Shown: positions 63,999-64,000 of the stretch, one piece after another
Position numbering within the stretch: position 1 is the first letter of the stretch
How the letters are laid out: the number at the start of each line of letters is the position of its first letter
DNA from: Arthrobacter russicus
Lineage (GTDB): Bacteria; Actinomycetota; Actinomycetes; Actinomycetales; Micrococcaceae
NCBI RefSeq assembly: GCF_031454135.1
Contig: NZ_JAVDQF010000001.1
Coordinates: 1,302,001-1,366,000 of the forward strand
DNA: 64,000 bases
Reading direction: 5' to 3'
Made by a program: the position numbers and the translations under genes
Notes under the pieces: generated by a model
What the model was told of the DNA's origin: nothing
Seen by the model: the letters and a program-made list of their open reading frames with translations, nothing else
Databases searched by the model: none

Positions 63999-64000
63999 GC

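Overview
This 64 kb window looks like core chromosome of a high-GC, mycothiol-producing actinobacterium, most likely of the family Micrococcaceae (Arthrobacter and relatives). That placement is inferred from gene content: mycothione reductase, a biotinylated acyl-CoA carboxylase alpha chain, an RpfB-type resuscitation factor, protein O-mannosyltransferase, DUF2505, DUF3499 and SCO4848-type proteins, and Mycobacterium-like local gene orders. I see no transposase, integrase, prophage or CRISPR array. Genes are tightly packed; only one intergenic stretch exceeds 300 bases (42150-42494, upstream of the rpf gene).

Layout. 1-3225: end of an unknown gene, a YbjQ-like protein, Maf and the acyl-CoA carboxylase alpha chain. 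3279-8248 (minus): an MHS-family transporter, a macrolide-type glycosyltransferase, a crotonase and a flavoprotein quinone reductase. 8360-11758: nucleoside salvage (purine nucleoside phosphorylase, phosphosugar mutase, DeoC). 11823-16201: a small membrane protein, mycothione reductase, a second MHS transporter and 3-hydroxyisobutyrate dehydrogenase. 16309-22235: Mfd, DUF2505, SCO4848-type protein, NhaA. 22261-26560 (minus): a six-gene surface-protein operon with two SipW/ER-type signal peptidases, three exported proteins carrying alternate signal peptides, and one LPxTG protein. 26670-29937: SufU/SufS and, divergently, UDP-glucose dehydrogenase. 29947-34047 (minus): Pth, ribosomal L25, PRPP synthase, GlmU, tRNA-Gln. 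34221-37035: a TetR regulator, and a YcsG-like NRAMP-type transporter divergent from a GntR regulator. 37082-43439 (minus): ABC-F ATPase, IspE, RsmA, RpfB, TatD. 43551-48386: MoxR, DUF58, transglutaminase operon. 48403-54562: aldehyde dehydrogenase, RsmI, O-mannosyltransferase, acyl-CoA ligase. 54578-58990: DUF1461, SpoIIM-like, RDD and L,D-transpeptidase. 59180-63998: AhcY, Trm112-like, DUF3499, a degenerate zincin, a DUF5719-like protein and the tail of an upstream gene.

Three signals deserve most attention. First, in the SipW-type operon the last gene encodes a signal peptidase fused in frame to a segment that itself resembles an alternate signal peptide plus cargo, so enzyme and substrate appear to be one polypeptide. 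Second, about fifteen genes share one start architecture: a TANNNT-like hexamer, 6-7 bases, then the start codon with no Shine-Dalgarno sequence, which is the signature of leaderless mRNAs and helps to fix several starts. Third, the rpf gene has a CRP-type palindrome centred about 60 bases upstream of a predicted start site, followed by a roughly 258-base leader with a long-range perfect stem.

All functions are read from protein motifs and gene order. No database search was run, and promoter, operator and terminator calls are by eye.
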